From positions 1 through 48,553 of the forward strand of contig DWYL01000061.1 of NCBI GenBank assembly GCA_019118685.1: 48,553 nucleotides of DNA, in the 5' to 3' direction. This document shows, one piece after another, positions 44,758 to 48,553 of this stretch. Position 1 is the stretch's first letter, and the number at the start of each line of letters is the position of its first letter. Origin of the DNA: Candidatus Blautia merdipullorum. GTDB taxonomy: Bacteria; Bacillota; Clostridia; Lachnospirales; Lachnospiraceae. The notes under the pieces are model-generated. The model was given only the letters and a program-made list of their open reading frames with translations. It was not told where the DNA came from and made no database searches. The position numbers and the translations under genes are program-made.

Positions 44758-45894
44758 ATGTATACAGTGCTGAAACAGGAAGGACGGGCAAAGAGAGCCC
44801 GTATGGAAACTGTACACGGGACTATCGAAACCCCGGTATTTATGAATGTGGGTACAGCCGCTGCCATTAAGGGGGCTGTGTCTACTGTGGATCTTCACGA
44901 GATCAAGACCCAGGTGGAGCTTTCCAACACCTATCATCTCCATGTGCGGCCGGGAGACAAGGTGGTGAAACAGCTTGGAGGACTGCACAAGTTTATGAAC
45001 TGGGACCGGCCCATCCTTACCGATTCCGGTGGATTCCAGGTCTTTTCCCTGGCAAAGCTGCGCCAGATTAAGGAGGAAGGGGTGTATTTTCATTCTCATG
45101 TAGACGGAAGAAAGATTTTTATGGGACCAGAGGAGAGCATGCAGATCCAATCCAATCTGGGCTCTACCATTGCTATGGCCTTTGATGAATGTGCTCCCAG
45201 CAAGGCGGATCGGAAATATGTGGAAAATTCCGTGGCCCGGACCACCCGGTGGCTTGTGCGCTGCAAAGAAGAGATGGCCCGGCTGAACTCCCTGGAGGAT
45301 ACAGTAAATCCCCATCAGCTTCTTTTCGGGATCAATCAGGGAGCAGTCTATGATGATATCCGTATCGCCCATGCCAAGGAGATCTCCAAGCTGGATCTGG
45401 ACGGCTATGCCATCGGCGGACTGGCTGTAGGGGAGACCCACGAGGAAATGTACCGGATCCTGGACAGTGTGGTTCCATATCTCCCTGTGAATAAGCCTAC
45501 TTATCTGATGGGAGTGGGAACGCCTGCCAATATCCTGGAGGCCGTCTCCAGAGGAGTGGATTTCTTCGACTGTGTATATCCAAGCCGTAACGGACGGCAT
45601 GGCCATGTATATACAAACTTCGGAAAGATCAACCTGTTTAATGCTAAATATGAGCTGGATGCCAGACCTATAGAAGAAGGCTGCCAGTGTCCGGCATGCC
45701 GTCATTACAGCAGGGCTTATATCCGCCATCTGCTGAAGGCAAAGGAAATGCTGGGAATGAGGCTGTGTGTTCTCCACAATCTTTATTTTTATAACACTAT
45801 GATGGAAGAGATCCGGGATGCTATAGACCAGGGCAAATATGAGGAATATAAAAAACAGAAGCTGGAAGGCATGGCTGCAGGACCGAAGGAGTGA
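44758..45894 (+). CDS. tgt: tRNA-guanine transglycosylase
   Basis: 378 residues from the ATG at 44758, chosen because GAAGAGG is 10 bases upstream; an ATG at 44740 lacks a binding site. It exchanges G34 for preQ1 in tRNAs with GUN anticodons. Motifs are ELSNTYHLHVRPG, the catalytic LTDSGGFQVFSLAKLR, SLEDTVNPHQLLFGINQGAVYDD, YAIGGLAVGE, the nucleophile region GVDFFDCVYPSRNGRHG and the zinc ligands CQCPACRHYSRAYIRHL with a distal LHNL. Full length. yajC follows at 118 bases but has its own promoter; the tgt-yajC order is conserved widely. No preQ1 riboswitch was seen upstream. Confidence 0.96.
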   Translation: MYTVLKQEGRAKRARMETVHGTIETPVFMNVGTAAAIKGAVSTVDLHEIKTQVELSNTYHLHVRPGDKVVKQLGGLHKFMNWDRPILTDSGGFQVFSLAKLRQIKEEGVYFHSHVDGRKIFMGPEESMQIQSNLGSTIAMAFDECAPSKADRKYVENSVARTTRWLVRCKEEMARLNSLEDTVNPHQLLFGINQGAVYDDIRIAHAKEISKLDLDGYAIGGLAVGETHEEMYRILDSVVPYLPVNKPTYLMGVGTPANILEAVSRGVDFFDCVYPSRNGRHGHVYTNFGKINLFNAKYELDARPIEEGCQCPACRHYSRAYIRHLLKAKEMLGMRLCVLHNLYFYNTMMEEIRDAIDQGKYEEYKKQKLEGMAAGPKE

Positions 45895-45922
45895 ACTGTT
45901 TGGGAAAAATCCCAGAAAATAC

Positions 45923-45951
45923 TTGAAGAAAAGGAAAAAATTGTGTATGAT
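45923..45951 (+). promoter_or_regulatory. Promoter of yajC
   Basis: TTGAAG (45923-45928), a 17-bp spacer and TATGAT (45946-45951). Confidence 0.6.
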
Positions 45952-46011
45952 AGCCATAGTGTCTAATTGAGAAAGACAACGTTTACTATTTCAGGTTTAG
46001 GAGGAAACAAC

Positions 46012-46329
46012 ATGCTATTATCAACATCAACAGCAAGCGGCGCCGGTGCAATGCTGAGCCTTGTCGTGCCCCTTGCCATATTCTTTCTGCTGATGTATTT
46101 CATGATCATGAGACCCCAGAAGAAAGAACAGCAGAGAATAAAGAGTATGCTGGCTGCCATGGAAGTAGGAGATACAGTGGTAACTACCAGCGGCTTTTAC
46201 GGAGTCCTGATCAATATTACGGATGAGGATGTGATCGTGGAATTCGGAAACAACAGAAACTGCAGGATTCCTATGAGAAAATCAGCCATTGCAGAGGTGG
46301 AAAAAGCCAGCGATGGTATAGCAGAATAA
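46012..46329 (+). CDS. yajC: Preprotein translocase accessory subunit YajC
   Basis: 105 residues from the ATG at 46012, which has TAGGAGG upstream. A longer in-frame reading from 45967 lies within the leader and is rejected. One membrane segment (about 14-34, LSLVVPLAIFFLLMYFMIM) is followed by RPQKKEQQRIKSMLAAMEVGDTVVTTSGFYG, the core YajC sequence, and IVEFGNNRNCRIPMRKSAIAEV. YajC associates with SecDF-SecYEG. secD and secF are not in this window. Confidence 0.94.
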   Translation: MLLSTSTASGAGAMLSLVVPLAIFFLLMYFMIMRPQKKEQQRIKSMLAAMEVGDTVVTTSGFYGVLINITDEDVIVEFGNNRNCRIPMRKSAIAEVEKASDGIAE

Positions 46330-46357
46330 AAAAACGGAACAATACGAAAAGAATGGG

Positions 46358-46405
46358 GAGCTATCGCATTTTATGCACAGAGTGGAATGCGGCAGCTCTT
46401 TTTTT
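46358..46405 (+). terminator. Terminator of yajC
   Basis: GAGCTATCGCATT (46358-46370) pairs with AATGCGGCAGCTC (46386-46398) with one mismatch and one wobble, followed by seven T residues. Its arms resemble the ends of the palindromic repeat at 18577-18631. Confidence 0.88.
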
Positions 46406-46434
46406 CTTATCCGGATTACAGGAGGTACAGGATT

Positions 46435-47103
46435 ATGGCGTTTATCAGTCTGTTTGAGGTGATCGGTCCCAATATGGTTGGACCTTCCAGTTCCCATACG
46501 GCTGGAGCAGCTTCTATGGCCCTTTTGGCCAGGAAACTGTTTCCCGGGGAAATTAAAGAAGTACATTTTACTCTCTACGGTTCTTTTGCCAAAACCTACC
46601 GGGGCCATGGTACAGACCGGGCCCTGATGGGAGGCATGCTGGGATTTGAGACGGATGATCTCCGGATCAGGGATTCTCTGGCCTTGGCGAAAAAAGCGGG
46701 GATCGACTATACATTTACAATTTCAGAGGAGACCGATGGCATTCATCCCAATACTGCGGATATGGACATCCTGGGAACAAAGGGAGAGAAGCTTTTTGTC
46801 CGTGGAGAATCGCTGGGCGGCGGAAAGGTAAAGATCGTAAAGCTGAATAATATTTCCGTAGATTTTACAGGAGAATACAGTACTCTTATTGTCAGCCAGA
46901 CAGACAAGCCGGGAGTAGTTGCTCATATTACAAAAGTTTTAAGCGAAGCCGGAGTAAACATCGCCTTTATGCGTCTTTTCCGGGAAGAAAAGGGAGCGGC
47001 TGCCTTTACGGTGGTAGAATCTGACGAAAAGATCCCCGAAGACATACCGGAGAAGATCAGAGAAAATCCTCTGGTTTCCCATATCATGCTGGTGCAGCTT
47101 TAG
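46435..47103 (+). CDS. sdaAB: L-serine ammonia-lyase, iron-sulfur-dependent, beta subunit
   Basis: 222 residues from the ATG at 46435, with AGGAGG 9 bases upstream. The N-terminal SDH_beta domain has SLFEVIGPNMVGPSSSHTAGAASMA, the serine-binding loop. FYGSFAKTYRGHGTDRAL-like sequence follows (here TLYGSFAKTYRGHGTDRAL). An ACT domain lies at about 148-222 (STLIVSQTDKPGVVAHITKVLSEAGVNIAFM). With the alpha subunit it deaminates L-serine to pyruvate and ammonia. In clostridial enzymes the ACT domain is a likely site of regulation. No promoter is obvious between the yajC terminator and this gene. The alpha gene begins 11 bases after its stop. Confidence 0.96.
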   Translation: MAFISLFEVIGPNMVGPSSSHTAGAASMALLARKLFPGEIKEVHFTLYGSFAKTYRGHGTDRALMGGMLGFETDDLRIRDSLALAKKAGIDYTFTISEETDGIHPNTADMDILGTKGEKLFVRGESLGGGKVKIVKLNNISVDFTGEYSTLIVSQTDKPGVVAHITKVLSEAGVNIAFMRLFREEKGAAAFTVVESDEKIPEDIPEKIRENPLVSHIMLVQL

Positions 47104-47114
47104 GAGGAAGAAAA

Positions 47115-47996
47115 ATGGAGTTTAACCATGGAACAGAATTACTGGAATTGTGTGAGAAAAATAAAATGCCGATTTCCCTGGTTATGAAAAAAAGAGAGGC
47201 GGAGTTTTCCGGGATCACAGAGGAAGAAGTGGAAAAAAAGATGAGAAAGGCCTGGAAGATTATGAAAGAGTCTGCCAGAAAGCCTTTAAAGGACCCGGTT
47301 CTTTCTATAGGGGGGCTGATCGGCGGGGAGGCAAAGAAATTGAAAGAATATCATGAAAAAGGCCGGAGTGTCTGCGGCGATCTGATGTCCAGAGCCATTA
47401 CTTATGCTATGGCTGTTCTGGAAGTAAACGCTTCTATGGGCGTGATCGTAGCGGCCCCTACTGCCGGTTCCTCGGGAGTAGTGCCGGGAGTTTTGCTGGC
47501 TTTGCAGGAAGAATATGATCTGCCGGATGAGGAGATCTTAAATGGATTATATACAGCTGGAGCCGTGGGATACCTGCTCATGCGGAACGCTTCCGTGGCA
47601 GGCGCTGAAGCAGGCTGTCAGGCAGAGGTAGGGGCTGCTTCCGCTATGGCTGCCGCCGCAGCTGTAGAAATCATGGGAGGTACTCCTGTAATGTGCCTGA
47701 ATGCCGCTTCGGGAGCTTTAGCTAATCTTCTGGGACTGGTCTGTGATCCCATTGCCGGCCTGGTGGAAGCGCCCTGCCAAAACCGGAATTCTGTAGGAGC
47801 GGCCAATGCTATGATCTGCGCCCAGCAGGCCCTGGCCGGGATTACCCAGGTAATTCCTTTTGACCAGATGGCAGAAGCCATGTATCATGTGGGAAGAAGT
47901 CTTCCTTTTGAACTGAGAGAAAGCGCCCTTGGCGGCTGTGCCGGAACTCCCGCCGCCTGCGCCCGGACCTGCGAGATCTTTTCCGCAGATTCTTAA
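47115..47996 (+). CDS. sdaAA: L-serine ammonia-lyase, iron-sulfur-dependent, alpha subunit
   Basis: 293 residues, complete SDH_alpha domain. SMGVIVAAPTAGSSGVVPGVL, GCQAEVGAASAMAAAAAVEIMGG, LLGLVCDPIAGLVEAPCQNRNSVGAANAM and the C-terminal GGCAGTPAACARTC carry the conserved cysteines that ligate the catalytic [4Fe-4S] cluster. It acts with the beta subunit encoded 11 bases upstream, releasing pyruvate and ammonia from serine. AGGAGG lies before the ATG at 47115. The cluster is oxygen-sensitive, in line with an anaerobic lifestyle. It ends the operon; the palindromic element that starts 21 bases after the stop may act as its 3' end structure. Confidence 0.96.
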   Translation: MEFNHGTELLELCEKNKMPISLVMKKREAEFSGITEEEVEKKMRKAWKIMKESARKPLKDPVLSIGGLIGGEAKKLKEYHEKGRSVCGDLMSRAITYAMAVLEVNASMGVIVAAPTAGSSGVVPGVLLALQEEYDLPDEEILNGLYTAGAVGYLLMRNASVAGAEAGCQAEVGAASAMAAAAAVEIMGGTPVMCLNAASGALANLLGLVCDPIAGLVEAPCQNRNSVGAANAMICAQQALAGITQVIPFDQMAEAMYHVGRSLPFELRESALGGCAGTPAACARTCEIFSADS

Positions 47997-48016
47997 GATC
48001 ATCCGATTGTCAGAGA

Positions 48017-48172
48017 GACGAAGCTGGCGCATGAAACATATAACAGGAATATTTATACATTTTATGCGAATTTGTCGAGCATAGCTTTGAGACCATAGGC
48101 TCAAAGGGTTGCAGACTGAGCAATAAAATGTATAAATATTCTCGATTTTGATTGAAATGCGCCAGCTCCGTC
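48017..48172. repeat. 156-base nested palindromic repeat (MITE- or REP-like)
   Basis: Outer arms GACGAAGCTGGCGCAT (48017-48032) and ATGCGCCAGCTCCGTC (48157-48172) pair with one mismatch. An inner perfect 18-bp repeat joins 48048-48065 to 48123-48140, and a third hairpin CTTTGAG/CTCAAAG (48075-48081 with 48090-48096) sits in the loop. It encodes no plausible protein. A shortened relative lies at 18577-18631. It follows sdaAA directly. Confidence 0.85.
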
Positions 48173-48186
48173 CTATGACAAAAAAA

Positions 48187-48219
48187 TTCCCAAAGGGGGG
48201 AAACCCCCGCGTTTGGGAA
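48187..48219 (-). terminator. Strong hairpin, probably a minus-strand terminator
   Basis: TTCCCAAA (48187-48194) pairs with TTTGGGAA (48212-48219), with GGGG/CCCC inside. On the minus strand the stem is followed by six U residues, suggesting a minus-strand gene beyond the window, or a bidirectional end for sdaAA. Confidence 0.6.
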
Positions 48220-48247
48220 AGAAAGGAGAAGAAAAGATTTATATAAA

Positions 48248-48272
48248 CCTGCCAGAAAGCAGGATATTTTTT
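48248..48272 (+). terminator. Terminator-like hairpin
   Basis: CCTGC (48248-48252), loop CAGAAA, GCAGG (48259-48263), then ATA and six T residues. The stem is short. It may be the last terminator for the serine dehydratase operon. Confidence 0.5.
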
Positions 48273-48553
48273 AGGCGAAGCCCGGCGGCCACAGCAGCTT
48301 CAGACTGTGCAACCGCTGTCTTCTTTCTGAACAATTATGAGTATAGAGGATAATTGTGACGGCCTTGTGTCTGGAAAATAAAGGATTTCTAAAGTCTGAT
48401 AAAAAACCATAAATGCGGGGAAAAGTCTCTGGAAAGAATGGAAGATATAACGAAAAGGCATAGCCGGTTATCTTATTATGACTTGAATTGTGGATAGAAA
48501 AGGATTATCATATTACTAATTACACTGTGAAAATTGACTGAATCAGAATGTAA
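48273..48553. other. Gene-free right end of the window with a possible outward promoter
   Basis: No open frame here looks like a protein. TTGAAT (48483-48488), a 17-bp spacer and TATCAT (48506-48511) could be a plus-strand promoter reading out of the window. An ACAGC/GCTGT pairing (48291-48295 with 48315-48319) is the only other structure noted. Confidence 0.35.

Noticed and set aside
48001-48180. CRISPR-like array at the right end
   Set aside because: The repeats are inverted and nested, not direct and evenly spaced, and there are no cas genes.

Overview
The window looks like a chromosomal segment of an anaerobic, low-to-mid GC Firmicute, most likely a gut Lachnospiraceae (Clostridia). The basis is strong AGGAGG ribosome binding sites with frequent TTG and GTG starts, an Rrf2-NifS-NifU-MnmA cluster, two-subunit iron-sulfur L-serine dehydratase, SpoVB-like flippases, a 2-hydroxyacyl-CoA dehydratase-type activase, and a tmRNA whose tag reads ANNNRVALAA. 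The genus cannot be fixed from the sequence alone. Gene density is high and no complete insertion sequence, prophage, CRISPR array, rRNA or tRNA gene was seen.

Layout. 0-3.5 kb: a XerD-like recombinase, then on the minus strand DAHP synthase and a SpoVB/MurJ-like flippase. 3.5-6.9 kb: an Fe-S/thiolation operon (Rrf2 regulator, cysteine desulfurase, U-type scaffold, MnmA), converging on a PHP histidinol-phosphatase. 7.8-11.3 kb: gap, pgk and tpiA, with an unusual repeat-rich spacer before tpiA. 11.4-16.9 kb: an AT-rich VanZ-like gene, a PflX-type radical SAM protein, an L,D-transpeptidase, and a polar amino-acid ABC transporter with an ArgR-like box at its promoter. 17.0-20.7 kb: gpmI, a small surface protein that seems to start at an ATA codon behind a structured leader, and enolase. 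20.8-25.5 kb: secG, rnr, smpB and an M3 oligoendopeptidase. 25.6-31.6 kb: an oppABCDF peptide transporter with two large hairpins between oppA and oppB. 31.7-34.7 kb (minus): a DUF975-CmpB membrane fusion and a GH25-LysM lysozyme. 34.9 kb: ssrA (tmRNA). 35.4-40.1 kb: a two-component system, ung and a second flippase. 40.2-44.4 kb (minus): a 1,415-residue tandem activase. 44.7-48.0 kb: tgt, yajC, sdaAB and sdaAA. The last 550 bases carry no convincing gene but hold a nested palindromic repeat and two further hairpins.

How the genes work together. Five lower-glycolysis enzymes (gap, pgk, tpiA, gpmI, eno) lie within 13 kb but are split by unrelated genes. The Fe-S operon could supply clusters to the many Fe-S proteins here (radical SAM enzyme, activase, serine dehydratase) and sulfur to MnmA. 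smpB and ssrA together form the trans-translation system, with rnr directly upstream of smpB. Peptide uptake (opp), cytosolic peptidase (pepF), amino-acid uptake and serine deamination suggest amino-acid and peptide use.

Most of the window is housekeeping. The items that deserve a second look are the palindromic repeat family (18577-18631 and 48017-48172), the ATA-start surface protein with its leader, the pgk-tpiA spacer repeats, the oppA-oppB hairpins, the ArgR-like box, and the giant activase. All calls come from reading motifs; no database search was run.
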